Below are positions 36,749 through 45,730 of a DNA stretch of 64,000 bases, in pieces; position 1 is the first letter of the stretch, and each line of letters starts with the position of its first letter. Position numbers and translations under genes: made by a program. The DNA comes from Thermoanaerobacter wiegelii Rt8.B1 (GTDB lineage Bacteria; Bacillota; Thermoanaerobacteria; Thermoanaerobacterales; Thermoanaerobacteraceae): assembly GCF_000147695.2 (NCBI RefSeq), contig NC_015958.1, positions 1,218,501 to 1,282,500 on the forward strand. The letters are read 5' to 3'. Below the pieces are notes generated by a model. It ran no database searches. It was not told the origin of the DNA and saw nothing but the letters and a program-made list of their open reading frames with translations.

Positions 36749-36946
36749 ATGAACATAGATATAATTTTTAAAATTGCGGCAATTGGCATTCTGGTAACAG
36801 TATTAAATCAAGTATTAATCCGTTCAGGGCGAGAAGAACAAGCAATGATGGTGACACTGGCAGGAATAGTAGTGGTTTTGATGATGGTGATATATATGAT
36901 AAACAATTTGTTTAATGCAGTAAAAACAATATTTCAACTTTATTAG
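36749..36946 (+). CDS. spoIIIAC: Stage III sporulation protein AC
   Basis: 65 aa with two membrane helices and the conserved LNQVLIRSGREEQAMMVTLAGIVVVLMMV. Small membrane subunit of the SpoIIIA channel. It starts 12 bases after spoIIIAB, behind GAGGAGG. Confidence 0.93.
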   Translation: MNIDIIFKIAAIGILVTVLNQVLIRSGREEQAMMVTLAGIVVVLMMVIYMINNLFNAVKTIFQLY

Positions 36947-36954
36947 GTGATAGA

Positions 36955-37341
36955 ATGGAAATATTTCAAATTGTTATTTTAGGAATAGTGGTTTTGATTA
37001 TTTTGACAGTTCTAAGAGAAACAAATCCTGAAATGGCAATAATTTTAAGTTTGGTAGCCGGAGTCATCATCTTTATGATGATTCTTCCAAAACTCAGCGC
37101 AATTGTAGAAGTATTGAATACTCTTGCTAGAAAAAGTGGACTTGACAATATTTATTTTATGACAACTTTAAAAATCATTGGTATAGCTTATATAACAGAA
37201 TTTGGAGTTCAGCTATGTCTCGACGCAAATGAGAAAAATTTGGCTTCTAAAATAGAGATAGCAGGAAAGATAATCATAATTTTTTTATCAATACCTATAA
37301 TTGTTGCATTGATGGAAACAATTCTTTCAATAATGCCGTGA
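36955..37341 (+). CDS. spoIIIAD: Stage III sporulation protein AD
   Basis: 128 aa, about four helices, with MTTLKIIGIAYITEFGVQLCLDANEKNLASKIEIAGKIIII, a strongly conserved family segment. Membrane component of the channel. Its end touches the start region of spoIIIAE. Confidence 0.93.
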   Translation: MEIFQIVILGIVVLIILTVLRETNPEMAIILSLVAGVIIFMMILPKLSAIVEVLNTLARKSGLDNIYFMTTLKIIGIAYITEFGVQLCLDANEKNLASKIEIAGKIIIIFLSIPIIVALMETILSIMP

Positions 37342-37352
37342 GGTGTAAAAGA

Positions 37353-38510
37353 TTGAAAAAGGTACTTTTTGTAATTTTAATGATTATGATTTTATTAACA
37401 ACTGCCAGAGCGGATACGGGACAACAAGATATAGAAAGCCAATTGAAAGGTATTGACACTTATCAGATTGACCGCTTTGTAAAAGAAGCTAATCAAAAAA
37501 ATGGCAATATACTTCCCTATGTTGATATAAAGACTTATATACAAGATGTGATATCAGGAAAACAACCTTTTAATATAAAGGAACTCTTTGAAAATTTATT
37601 AAAATTGTTTTTCAAAGAATTATATTCTTCTGTAAGACTTTTAACACAACTTTTAATTTTGGCTGTAATTGGCGGCATATTAATGAATTTACACGGTTCC
37701 TTTGAAAATGAAAATATAAGTGAGATTGCTTTTTTAGCGGTTTATATAGTTTTTATTGTAATAGCGGTTAAAAGCTTCACAGAAGCTTTAGGAATTGGCA
37801 AAGAGGCAATTGACAGTATGATTGATTTTATGCAATCGATGCTGCCTGTACTTATAACTTTACTCGTCTCTGTAGGTGCTTTTACCTCTGCAGCGTTTTT
37901 TCACCCTGTTGTCATTGTGACAGTTGAGTTTATAGCCCATCTGATGAGGGATTTTGTGTTGCCTATTATTTTGCTCATGACAGCTGTAAAAATTGTAGGA
38001 AATATTTCTGAAAAGTTTAGCTTGAATAAAATGGGGGATTTTTTTAAGACTTTGTCTACAGCTTCTATTTCAATTTTATTGAGTATTTTTTTAGGAGTAG
38101 TAACTATACAAGGTTTATCTTCTTCAATGGCAGATGGTGTCATATCGAGAACGGCGAAGTATACAGTTGGTGCTTTTTTACCAGTAGTAGGAGGGCTTTT
38201 ATCTGATAGTGTCGATGCAGTTATAGGGGCATCATTATTGATAAAAGGAGCAGTAGGCACTTATGGGCTTATAGCAATTGTGATAATTTCTGCAGTACCT
38301 TTAATAAAGCTTTTTTCTCTCATAATCATTTATCGCTTTGCAGCAGCAGTGATTGAACCAATCTCCGATAAAAGGATAGTAAATTGCCTTTCAGATGTGG
38401 CAACTTCTTTAACTTATGTTTTTGGGGTATTGGCTTCTGTTACTGTGATGATGTTCTTTACAATAACAGCTATTATAGGAACAGCTAATATTACCACTAT
38501 GCTGAGGTAG
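37353..38510 (+). CDS. spoIIIAE: Stage III sporulation protein AE
   Basis: About 385 aa. An N-terminal signal-like helix (KVLFVILMIMILLTTARA) precedes an extracytoplasmic part, then about seven membrane helices with the conserved FHPVVIVTVEFIAHLMRDFVLPIILLMTAVKIVGNISEKF. A GTG at 37338 is in frame, but TGAGGTG (37339-37345) lies 7 bases before TTG 37353, so I start it there. Confidence 0.93.
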   Translation: MKKVLFVILMIMILLTTARADTGQQDIESQLKGIDTYQIDRFVKEANQKNGNILPYVDIKTYIQDVISGKQPFNIKELFENLLKLFFKELYSSVRLLTQLLILAVIGGILMNLHGSFENENISEIAFLAVYIVFIVIAVKSFTEALGIGKEAIDSMIDFMQSMLPVLITLLVSVGAFTSAAFFHPVVIVTVEFIAHLMRDFVLPIILLMTAVKIVGNISEKFSLNKMGDFFKTLSTASISILLSIFLGVVTIQGLSSSMADGVISRTAKYTVGAFLPVVGGLLSDSVDAVIGASLLIKGAVGTYGLIAIVIISAVPLIKLFSLIIIYRFAAAVIEPISDKRIVNCLSDVATSLTYVFGVLASVTVMMFFTITAIIGTANITTMLR

Positions 38511-38518
38511 GTGAAACA

Positions 38519-39085
38519 ATGGAGTTTTTAAAAGACTGGATAACACAGATAATTTATATTGCAATCCTTTTGATAGTTTTAGAACTTTTAGTTCCTTCCT
38601 CCAGTTTAAAAAAATATGCTAAAGTTGCGATAGGGTTTGTAATCATGATTACTATCTTAAATCCTTTGATAAATTTTTTAAAAGGAGGAGCAAATATAGA
38701 AGCCTACGTATTTAAAAATGATTACTTTTTAAAAAACATAAATATTGAGCAAATCTCAAAAGAAGCAGAAAAGCAGAGGGATAATCTAATTGTGGCAGAA
38801 TATAAAAAAAGGCTGATTGAACAGATTAAAGAAAAGCTTTTAAATCTGTATGAAATTGAGGGAGTGGAAGTAGAGGTTTCTTTTGTAGAAGACTTAAATG
38901 ACAAAGAATTTGGGAAAATCAAAGAAATAACCTTATCTTTTAGAAATGCGAGAAGGGTTTCTCAAAATTCAGAAAAAATAGCAAAACCGACAGAAGATAA
39001 AAAATTTAACTATGAAGAGATTAAAAAAACAATAAGTGCATTCTATAATGTACCATTAAAGAATATATCTATAAAAGAGGAATAA
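38519..39085 (+). CDS. spoIIIAF: Stage III sporulation protein AF
   Basis: 188 aa. Two N-terminal membrane helices with VLELLVPSSSLKKYAKVAIGFVIMITILNPLINFLKGG, then a soluble ring-building-type domain rich in Lys and Glu. It belongs to the SpoIIIA complex spanning the space between the two spore membranes. Confidence 0.92.
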   Translation: MEFLKDWITQIIYIAILLIVLELLVPSSSLKKYAKVAIGFVIMITILNPLINFLKGGANIEAYVFKNDYFLKNINIEQISKEAEKQRDNLIVAEYKKRLIEQIKEKLLNLYEIEGVEVEVSFVEDLNDKEFGKIKEITLSFRNARRVSQNSEKIAKPTEDKKFNYEEIKKTISAFYNVPLKNISIKEE

Positions 39086-39104
39086 ATTGAAAGGAGGTAC
39101 TTGA

Positions 39105-39686
39105 GTGGATTTTGATAAACTTAAAGATAAGCTTTTAAAAGATAATAAAAAGTTGGTTGAGAATTTGACTGTTATCTTTTTAATAGGTTTAATTTTGTTA
39201 ATAGGTGCGAGTGCTCTTTCAAAACCTCGCCCTTCAAATAACAACGATAACAAAGAATTGGTATTAGCTCAAAAAGAAAGTAGTAGTGAAGATTATGCTC
39301 AAAAATTAGAAAAGGATTTAAAAAATATATTGTCAAAAATTGAAGGGGTGGGAAATGTTGAGGTCCTCATAACACTAAATTCAGATGAAGAGGTAGTAGC
39401 GGCAATGGATATAGTAGAATCCAGTACTACTACAAATGAAAAAGATAGTAGTGGAGGAATACGAGAAACCATTCAAACAGAATCAAACAACAGAGTAGTT
39501 ACCTCTCAAGATACCTCTGGGCAAAATGCTCCTATTGTATTAAAAAGAATAATGCCAGAAATAAGGGGAGTGATTGTAGTTGCTGATGGAGCAAAAGATC
39601 CAAGATTAAGATACGAACTTTCTTCGGCAGTTCAAACTGCTTTAGGGATTCCTGCCTATAAAGTAAAGGTAATATCTTCAAAATAA
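39105..39686 (+). CDS. spoIIIAG: Stage III sporulation protein AG
   Basis: 193 aa. One membrane helix (about residues 21-38), then LEKDLKNILSKIEGVGNVEVLITLNS, a ring-building domain that assembles into the large SpoIIIAG ring. It ends VRRYELSSAVQTALGI-like residues LRYELSSAVQTALGIPAYKVKV. GTG start at 39105 behind AAAGGAGG. Confidence 0.93.
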   Translation: MDFDKLKDKLLKDNKKLVENLTVIFLIGLILLIGASALSKPRPSNNNDNKELVLAQKESSSEDYAQKLEKDLKNILSKIEGVGNVEVLITLNSDEEVVAAMDIVESSTTTNEKDSSGGIRETIQTESNNRVVTSQDTSGQNAPIVLKRIMPEIRGVIVVADGAKDPRLRYELSSAVQTALGIPAYKVKVISSK

Positions 39687-39704
39687 GAGTGGGGAGGAGT
39701 TTTT

Positions 39705-40250
39705 ATGGTCTATATGAGAAAAAAGCTTATAGCGATTATATCCCTTGTCTTGCTAATTGCTATTGCTTTTGTTTTAAACTATGGGTATACCAATAAAAAA
39801 GAAGAAGCTGCTAAAAATGAGTACAGTCAGAATTCGCAAGTTATTCAAACAAGTACTTCTTCTGCAAAAGAAACTAGTACAGAAAAAGATAAACTTTTCA
39901 CTGGAATATTTACTACTTATAGAGAAGAAAGAGAAATAAATAGGAGTAGAAGTATTGATGCTTTAAAAGAAATAGTAGAAAATAAAAATACCAGTGAAGC
40001 GACAAGAGACGAAGCTCAAAGGCAAATAATAAAACTTACAGAAATAACAAATCAAGAGATGATAATAGAAAATTTGATAAAAGCTAAGGGGTTTCAAGAT
40101 GCAGTTGTGATGATAGATAATGGCATAGTAAATGTAATTGTACAGGCAGATAAACTGTCAGAAGAGGAAGTGGCACAAATTGTAGAAATTGTCTCAAGGC
40201 AGACAGGAGTCTCATTAGATAATATAAAAATTATGACGAGACTGGAATAA
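39705..40250 (+). CDS. spoIIIAH: Stage III sporulation protein AH
   Basis: 181 aa. One N-terminal membrane helix, a linker, then a ring-building-motif domain (RSIDALKEIVENKNTSEATRDEAQRQIIKLTEIT...ENLIKAKGF...VNVIVQADKLSEEEVAQIVEIVSRQTG). Its partner is SpoIIQ from the forespore side, which is not in the window. Last gene of the operon. Confidence 0.93.
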   Translation: MVYMRKKLIAIISLVLLIAIAFVLNYGYTNKKEEAAKNEYSQNSQVIQTSTSSAKETSTEKDKLFTGIFTTYREEREINRSRSIDALKEIVENKNTSEATRDEAQRQIIKLTEITNQEMIIENLIKAKGFQDAVVMIDNGIVNVIVQADKLSEEEVAQIVEIVSRQTGVSLDNIKIMTRLE

Positions 40251-40281
40251 GAAAACTTAATTGTTTTTGTAACTACAATTA

Positions 40282-40290
40282 TGATATAAT
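40282..40290 (+). promoter_or_regulatory. Extended -10 promoter for the Asp23-family gene
   Basis: TG-A-TATAAT with a weak TTGTTT (40261-40266) 18 bases upstream. It lies 59 bases before the ATG at 40349. Confidence 0.55.
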
Positions 40291-40348
40291 TTATTTGACA
40301 AATATTTATTTTCTCTAAAAATTTTTGCTTTTTAAGGGGGTGAAATTT

Positions 40349-40753
40349 ATGGAAGAAAATGTAAATGCAAATGAAAATCAAGAGTTAGGAACTATTAAAA
40401 TCTCTGAAGAAGTAGTTAGTGTAATTGCAGGCTTGGCGGCAACGGAAGTACCTGGAGTAGCTGGAATGAGCGGGGGAGTCGTAAACGGACTTTCTGAAAT
40501 GTTAGGAAGAAAGAATCTAGGCAAAGGTGTAAAAGTAGAGGTGGGAGAAAAAGAAGTATCAATAGATTTGTACTTAATTGTAGATTATGGTGTTAGAATT
40601 CCTGAAGTAGCTTGGAATGTACAAGAAAATGTTAAAAATGCTGTGGAAAATATGACAGGATTAAAAGTTGTTGAAGTCAATATTCACGTTCAAGGGGTAA
40701 ATATGGATAAGGAAAATAAAAAACAACAGCAAGTTAAAGAAGAGGAAAATTAA
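40349..40753 (+). CDS. Asp23/Gls24-family envelope stress protein
   Basis: 134 aa. The family core is clear: LGTIKISEEVVSVIAGLAATEVPGVAGMSGGVVNGLSEMLG, KGVKVEVGEKEVSIDLYLIVDYGVRIPEVAWNVQENVKNAVENMTGLKVVEVNIHVQGV. In Firmicutes the gene next to nusB (YqhY) is tied to acetyl-CoA carboxylase activity; related Asp23 is membrane-anchored. ATG 40349 follows AAGGGGGTGA. Confidence 0.9.
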   Translation: MEENVNANENQELGTIKISEEVVSVIAGLAATEVPGVAGMSGGVVNGLSEMLGRKNLGKGVKVEVGEKEVSIDLYLIVDYGVRIPEVAWNVQENVKNAVENMTGLKVVEVNIHVQGVNMDKENKKQQQVKEEEN

Positions 40754-40758
40754 AATAT

Positions 40759-40803
40759 CTACTTAAACTAACCCTCTGCTAGACAGAGGGTTAGTTTAAG
40801 TAG
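40759..40803 (+). repeat. 20-bp perfect palindrome between the Asp23-family gene and nusB
   Basis: The left arm 40759-40778 and right arm 40784-40803 are exact reverse complements around the 5-base loop CTAGA. No T run follows on either strand, so it is not a standard intrinsic terminator. The nusB -10 element begins 6 bases after it. It may be a processing site, a protein target or a terminator of unusual type. Confidence 0.75.
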
Positions 40804-40808
40804 AGTTA

Positions 40809-40817
40809 TGGTACAAT
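40809..40817 (+). promoter_or_regulatory. Extended -10 promoter before nusB
   Basis: TG-G-TACAAT; its -35 region would fall within the right arm of the palindrome at 40784-40803. Confidence 0.45.
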
Positions 40818-40851
40818 ATATGTAAGAAGTAAAATTCAAGGAGTTGGGACA

Positions 40852-41274
40852 ATGAACAGAACAGAAGCCAGGGAATGGGTTGTAAAAATGCTTTATCAAT
40901 ACGACGTTTCAAGGCTACCTATAAGCAAAATATTTGAGAATTTTTATAAGGAAAACGACCCAGGCGAGCAAAAAGAGTACATAGAAAATACCGTAATAGG
41001 GGCTATTGAACATTTAGAGGAAATTGATAAGGAAATAGAAAGATACTCTCAAAATTGGGCTCTTAACCGCATGCCAAAAATAGATTTGGCTATTTTAAGG
41101 TGCAGCATTTATGAGATGCAATACGGGAATATTCCTGTAAATATTTCTATAAACGAAGCAGTAGAAATAGCTAAAAAATACAGTACAGAAGATTCTCATG
41201 TGTTTATAAACGGTTTGTTGGGAGCGTTTGTAAGGGATAAAGGATTGGAGGAAGGTAAATCAAATGATAATTGA
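40852..41274 (+). CDS. nusB: Transcription antitermination factor NusB
   Basis: 140 aa, all helical. [21 protein letters not shown], the [21 protein letters not shown] core and [31 protein letters not shown] are typical. NusB with NusE binds boxA RNA in rRNA transcription. Overlaps folD by 11 bases. Confidence 0.95.
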   Translation: MNRTEAREWVVKMLYQYDVSRLPISKIFENFYKENDPGEQKEYIENTVIGAIEHLEEIDKEIERYSQNWALNRMPKIDLAILRCSIYEMQYGNIPVNISINEAVEIAKKYSTEDSHVFINGLLGAFVRDKGLEEGKSNDN

Positions 41275-42097
41275 TGGTAAGGAGATTTCTAAAAAGATAA
41301 GAGAAGAGGTAAAAAGAGAGATAAGGGAGTTTGGTTACAAGCCCAGATTAGCGATTTTGATGGCTGGAAATGATGAGTCTTCAAAAGTTTATGCAAACTC
41401 TAAAGTTAAAGCTTGTGAAAATGTGGGGATTGAAGCTGAAATCTATTATTTTTCAGAAAGTGAAGAGTCGAAGTTTTTTGACACCTTAAAGTTTTTAAAT
41501 GAAGATAAAAATACCCACGGCATAATGATAGAAATGCCTCTTCCTAAAAACTTTAATGCTGAATTGGTATACGATACGCTAAATCCTTATAAAGACGTTG
41601 ATTGCATATCTAATTATAATATGGGAAGGCTTTTTGCTGGAAAACCTCTTTTTGTTCCTTGTACTCCCAAAGCAATTTTACATATTCTAGAAAGTATTGA
41701 TACTCAATTTGAGGGAAAACACGCAGTTGTAATAGGCAGAAGCAATATTTTAGGAAAACCTGTAGCTAAGCTTTTATTGGATAAAAATTGTACAGTTACG
41801 GTATGCCATTCAAAGACAAAAGATTTGGCTTATTATACTAAACAAGCAGACATTTTAGTGTTGGCAGCCGGAAAAATGAATTTGGTAAAGGGAGATATGA
41901 TTAAAGAAGGGACAATTCTTATAGATGCAGGTATAAACGTTTACGATGGAAATATATATGGAGACGCGGATTTTGAATCTGTAAAAGACTTGTGTTCTTA
42001 TGTAACACCAGTTCCAGGAGGAGTTGGGCCTGTGACGACAGCTATGATACTTAAAAACACCCTGGAGGCTTTTAAATATGCAATTAAAAGCACTTAA
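41264..42097 (+). CDS. folD: Methylenetetrahydrofolate dehydrogenase/cyclohydrolase
   Basis: 277 aa. Substrate lysine and Tyr region [21 protein letters not shown], then [31 protein letters not shown], the Rossmann [31 protein letters not shown], and [18 protein letters not shown] [18 protein letters not shown]. It supplies formyl-THF for purines and fMet-tRNA. Overlaps xseA by 20 bases. Confidence 0.95.
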   Translation: MIIDGKEISKKIREEVKREIREFGYKPRLAILMAGNDESSKVYANSKVKACENVGIEAEIYYFSESEESKFFDTLKFLNEDKNTHGIMIEMPLPKNFNAELVYDTLNPYKDVDCISNYNMGRLFAGKPLFVPCTPKAILHILESIDTQFEGKHAVVIGRSNILGKPVAKLLLDKNCTVTVCHSKTKDLAYYTKQADILVLAAGKMNLVKGDMIKEGTILIDAGINVYDGNIYGDADFESVKDLCSYVTPVPGGVGPVTTAMILKNTLEAFKYAIKST

Positions 42098-43283
42098 CGT
42101 CAGTGAGATAACGGACTATATCAAGAGAATGATGGACAATGATATAATTTTGAGAAATGTCCGAGTAAGAGGAGAAATCTCTAATTTAAAATATCACAGC
42201 ACTGGAATATATTTTACTTTAAAGGATGAAGTAGCTTCTTTAAAGTGTGTGATGTTTAATGAATATAGTAGACTTTTAAATTTTACTTTGCAGGACGGTA
42301 TGTCGGTGATTGCTACAGGTAGAATAACAGTTTATGAAAAAAGCGGTACTTATCAGCTTTATGTGCAGTCTATTCAATCGGAGGGTATTGGGGCTTTATA
42401 CCTTGCTTTTAATAAGCTTAAAGAGAAACTGGAAAAAGAAGGACTTTTTGATTCTGATAAAAAGGAACCTATCCCTAAACATCCTAAAAAAATTGCTGTG
42501 GTGACTTCTCCAACAGGGGCTGTAATACGAGATATAATAACAATTTCGAGAAGGAGAAATCCAACAGTAGACATTTTAGTGGTTCCTGTTTTGGTGCAAG
42601 GAAGCTCAGCCGCCGATGAAATATGTAATGCTCTTCGAATTTTGAACAAAAGGGAAGACATTGATGTAATTATTTTAGCAAGGGGTGGAGGTTCATTAGA
42701 AGAAATTTGGCCTTTCAATGAAGAAAAAGTGGCAAGATGTATTTATGCATCTCGCATACCAGTTGTTTCTGCTGTAGGCCATGAGACAGACTTTACTATT
42801 TCTGATTTTGTGGCGGATTTGAGAGCTCCTACCCCTTCTGCAGCTGCTGAAATTGTAGTACCAGACATAAAAGTTTACCAAAGGGAATTGTTTTTATTAA
42901 AAACGAAATTATTAACATTGATGACTGCTGAATTAAATCGCAAGAAAAAAGAATTTGAAGGGCTTAATAGGGCTTTGTATCTTAATAGCCCCACTAAGAA
43001 AAGTGAAATTTTAAGGCATAAAGTTGAAAATTTAACAGCCTCTTTATACAATGAAATGCTTTCTATATACCAACATAAAAGAAATGATTTTTTAATTTTA
43101 GCAGAAAAGTTGAATTCTTTAAGTCCTTTAAAAGTACTTACAAGAGGTTATACAATTGTTTTAGATAAGCAAGAAAAAGTTATTTCTTCTGTGAAAGATA
43201 TAAAACCTTATGATGAAATAAAAATTTTATTTAAAGATGGCAAAGCTAAAGCGATTGTACAAGAGGTGAAAGAGAATGAATGA
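42078..43283 (+). CDS. xseA: Exodeoxyribonuclease VII large subunit
   Basis: 401 aa. N-terminal OB fold [45 protein letters not shown], then the catalytic region [74 protein letters not shown], and a C-terminal coiled coil. Degrades single-stranded DNA in both directions with XseB. Confidence 0.95.
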   Translation: MQLKALNVSEITDYIKRMMDNDIILRNVRVRGEISNLKYHSTGIYFTLKDEVASLKCVMFNEYSRLLNFTLQDGMSVIATGRITVYEKSGTYQLYVQSIQSEGIGALYLAFNKLKEKLEKEGLFDSDKKEPIPKHPKKIAVVTSPTGAVIRDIITISRRRNPTVDILVVPVLVQGSSAADEICNALRILNKREDIDVIILARGGGSLEEIWPFNEEKVARCIYASRIPVVSAVGHETDFTISDFVADLRAPTPSAAAEIVVPDIKVYQRELFLLKTKLLTLMTAELNRKKKEFEGLNRALYLNSPTKKSEILRHKVENLTASLYNEMLSIYQHKRNDFLILAEKLNSLSPLKVLTRGYTIVLDKQEKVISSVKDIKPYDEIKILFKDGKAKAIVQEVKENE

Positions 43284-43503
43284 GGAATTGACTTTTGAAG
43301 AAGAAATGATGAGATTAGAAGAAATTGTAAATACACTAGAAAAAGGAAATTTAAGGTTGGAAGAGTCTTTTAACTTGTTTAAAGAAGGTGTTGAAATTTC
43401 TAAGAGATTAGAAAAAAGGTTAAGTGAGGTTGAAGGAAAGATAACCCTTCTCATCAACGAAAATGAAGAAATTGATTTTAAAGAGGAGGAAAAGAATGTT
43501 TAA
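43276..43503 (+). CDS. xseB: Exodeoxyribonuclease VII small subunit
   Basis: 75 aa. [52 protein letters not shown] is the complete family pattern. It overlaps xseA by 8 bases and ispA by 8 bases, so the three are co-translated. Confidence 0.95.
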   Translation: MNEELTFEEEMMRLEEIVNTLEKGNLRLEESFNLFKEGVEISKRLEKRLSEVEGKITLLINENEEIDFKEEEKNV

Positions 43504-44380
43504 AGAAAAGTTAAGAGAAAAACAACAGCTTGTTGAGAAAGAACTACACAGAATACTTGATATAGATGAAAAACCAGAGATAATTTATGAAGCAATGAGA
43601 TATAGTGTGTTTGCGGGAGGGAAAAGGTTAAGACCAGTTTTATGCCTTTCTTCTTGTGAGCTTTTAGGAGGAGATATAAAAAAAGCTCTTCCTGTAGCTT
43701 GTGCGATTGAACTTATTCATACTTATTCTCTGATTCACGATGACCTTCCAGCAATGGATAATGATGATTTAAGAAGAGGAAAGCCCACGAATCACAAAGT
43801 TTATGGGGAAGCTATAGCAATTTTAGCTGGCGATGGGCTTTTAAATTTAGGGTATGAAGTGTTAGTAAGACATGCTTTAGAACATCCTGAAGATTATGAA
43901 AGAATATTGAAAGCTACCAATGAAATTGCGACAGCCTCAGGATGTAAAGGAATTATTGGTGGGCAAGTTGTAGATATACTATCCCAGAATACGGAGCTTA
44001 CTTATGAAGAATTAAAATTTATGCATGAACACAAGACAGGAGCTTTGATAGAAGCCTCTGTTTGCGCAGGAGCTTACATCGCTAGTGCTACAGAAGAAGA
44101 GATTCATGCCTTAAGGGAATATGCACGCTTAATAGGTTTTGCTTTTCAAATAAAAGATGATATATTGGATGTAATAGGAGAAGAGGAAAAATTGGGTAAA
44201 AAAGTAGGTAGTGATAAAGAAAAAGGCAAGTTTACTTTTGTCAATATTTTTGGATTAGAAAAATCTCAAGAGATGGTTGTAGAGCTTACACAGAATGCTA
44301 TAAAGATTTTAGATAGGTTTGGAGAAAAAGCAGAGTTTTTAAAAGAGCTTTCCAATTATTTGATTGAAAGAGTAAACTAA
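43496..44380 (+). CDS. ispA: Farnesyl/geranyl diphosphate synthase
   Basis: 294 aa. Short-chain trans-prenyl synthase with [18 protein letters not shown], the first Asp-rich motif [34 protein letters not shown], and the second Asp-rich motif [11 protein letters not shown]. It condenses IPP units made by the MEP pathway, whose first gene, dxs, lies downstream of the OLE RNA. ATG 43496 follows AGAGGAGG inside xseB. Confidence 0.95.
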   Translation: MFKEKLREKQQLVEKELHRILDIDEKPEIIYEAMRYSVFAGGKRLRPVLCLSSCELLGGDIKKALPVACAIELIHTYSLIHDDLPAMDNDDLRRGKPTNHKVYGEAIAILAGDGLLNLGYEVLVRHALEHPEDYERILKATNEIATASGCKGIIGGQVVDILSQNTELTYEELKFMHEHKTGALIEASVCAGAYIASATEEEIHALREYARLIGFAFQIKDDILDVIGEEEKLGKKVGSDKEKGKFTFVNIFGLEKSQEMVVELTQNAIKILDRFGEKAEFLKELSNYLIERVN

Positions 44381-44390
44381 AGCTTAAGGG

Positions 44391-44492
44391 AGTATTGACA
44401 ATGCTTTTTGAAAGAAATGAGTTTTTTGACAGTTAAATGACTGTAGCAACCTTCTACAGACTTTGTAGAGGTTTGATATTGTCATTTTTATT
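44391..44492 (+). other. Structured interval between ispA and the OLE RNA promoter
   Basis: TGACAAT (44396-44402) can pair with ATTGTCA (44478-44484), followed by TTTTTATT. Inside lie two smaller hairpins: ACAGT/ACTGT near 44430-44445 and TTCTACA/TGTAGAG at about 44450-44470. Together they could make a branched terminator for the ispA transcript or a small structured RNA. The outer arm overlaps the -35 region of the next promoter. Confidence 0.4.
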
Positions 44493-44502
44493 ATGTTATA
44501 AT
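44473..44502 (+). promoter_or_regulatory. Promoter of the OLE RNA
   Basis: TTGATA (44473-44478), 18 bases, TATAAT (44497-44502), with TG-T making an extended -10. The start would be near 44509, just before the terminal helix of the RNA. So the RNA can be made apart from the ispA operon. Confidence 0.7.
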
Positions 44503-44510
44503 TAATATAC

Positions 44511-45110
44511 CTTGAAAAGAAAGGCAAAGTGGTGCAGTATCCTAGTCAGAGGCGCTAATCCCGAAGACGGGCCTAAAAATCCGTCAAGGGCACATCGATG
44601 AAGTTCCTGGTGCTGGCTTTCAACGCCCAGTTGGGGGCTGGTGCTGGGAGTTAAGGAGGGGGGGCGATCCACAATGGCATGTGGGCGTTGACCCTTCCTC
44701 CGCGGAGACCTACTTGCGTGGCTTTTACAGGCTACGGGGTAGGATGAACCTGTCTCGCGGCCATAAAGCTGCGGACAGTGTAGCCTGCCTTGAGTGATTC
44801 GGGTGGATATCAGTTGTAAGCCATAATTCAAAGAGCTCTTGAATTACTGGCTATTGCTGATGAAACCCGAATTGCAAAAGAGGATAGGGGTTAGTCCCTC
44901 TGTTGAGGAAAACTCCTAGGCTGCGCCTTGCCGGGCGGCATATTGGGGATTACGGTGCGGACTAAGTGGTAGTCCAGTCTTACCTTTGGCGACAAGGTAA
45001 AAGCGGGCTTAAAGGGGAACCGCTGAACGGCGACGTTCAGTGCACGCTTGGGAAATCCTACTGGACCTAAGCCGCAAAGTTTACCCAATATGCTACCACT
45101 TTGCCTTTAT
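44511..45110 (+). ncRNA. ole: OLE RNA (ornate large extremophilic RNA)
   Basis: A GC-rich interval of about 600 bases in an AT-rich genome, with no credible coding frame on the plus strand. It sits exactly where OLE RNA is known: after ispA and before the membrane protein gene oapA and dxs. The ends pair perfectly, 44520-44533 with 45095-45108 (14 bp), closing the molecule, and many internal inverted segments are visible (for example CCCAGTTGGGGGCTGG near 44630). OLE RNA binds OapA at the membrane; reported roles include tolerance of cold, alcohols and Mg2+ stress. Boundaries are estimated from the promoter and terminal helix. Confidence 0.85.
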
Positions 45111-45134
45111 ACATGTAGGAGGTCTTTTTTTATT

Positions 45135-45721
45135 ATGAAAAATAAAAACATAAATACGAATTATAAGTGGATTTTACATATAACTATTATAACCTTTTTT
45201 CTTGCCACTATATTAAATTTTTTTCTGATGTTGCATTAAAAGAGAGCAATCTCCTTGTAGCCTTTTGTATTCTTGGTTTTATAGTGTTAATTGGTATAAT
45301 TTTTGATATAATAGGTACAGCAGTAATTTCAGGCAGAGAAGAACCTTTTCATGCAATGGCGGCTAAAAAAGTATTTGGAGCAAAGGAAGCCATAAAACTT
45401 CTTAGAAATGCTAATATTGTGGCTAATTTTTGCAATGACGTAGTAGGAGATATTTCTGGAATTGTTTCTGGTGCTGCTCTGATGGCAATAATTGTAAAAT
45501 TAGCTTTTGAGGGACCCAAAGGTTCTATTTATACTGCGATTTTAGGAGGTTTATTATCTGCCATTACAATTGGAGGAAAAGCTATTGGTAAAAATATAGG
45601 TATAGCTAAAAGCCAGTCTATTGTTTATACAGTTGCTGTAATTTTTGCTTGGATAGAAAAAAACACGGGTATAAAGATTTTGCCCGATTATAAAAATAAT
45701 AAAAGGAAAAAAAGAAAGTGA
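45135..45721 (+). pseudogene. oapA: OLE-associated membrane protein OapA, frameshifted
   Basis: From ATG 45135 the frame gives MKNKNINTNYKWILHITI and a first membrane helix, then stops. After the T run 45218-45224 another frame continues SDVALKESNLLVAFCILGFIVLIGIIFDIIG, AVISGREEPFHAMAAKKVFGAKEAIKLL and further helices to a basic tail KNNKRKKRK. One extra T gives 195 aa with about four helices, the size of OapA. OapA anchors OLE RNA at the membrane. AGGAGG lies 12 bases before the ATG. Confidence 0.85.
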
Positions 45722-45730
45722 GGGTTTTAA

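Noticed and set aside
44502..45088. Two minus-strand open frames inside the GC-rich block after ispA
   Set aside because: They lie wholly within the OLE RNA, have no binding sites, and their products look random (Arg/Ser/Pro-rich). Long frames are expected by chance in GC-rich RNA genes.
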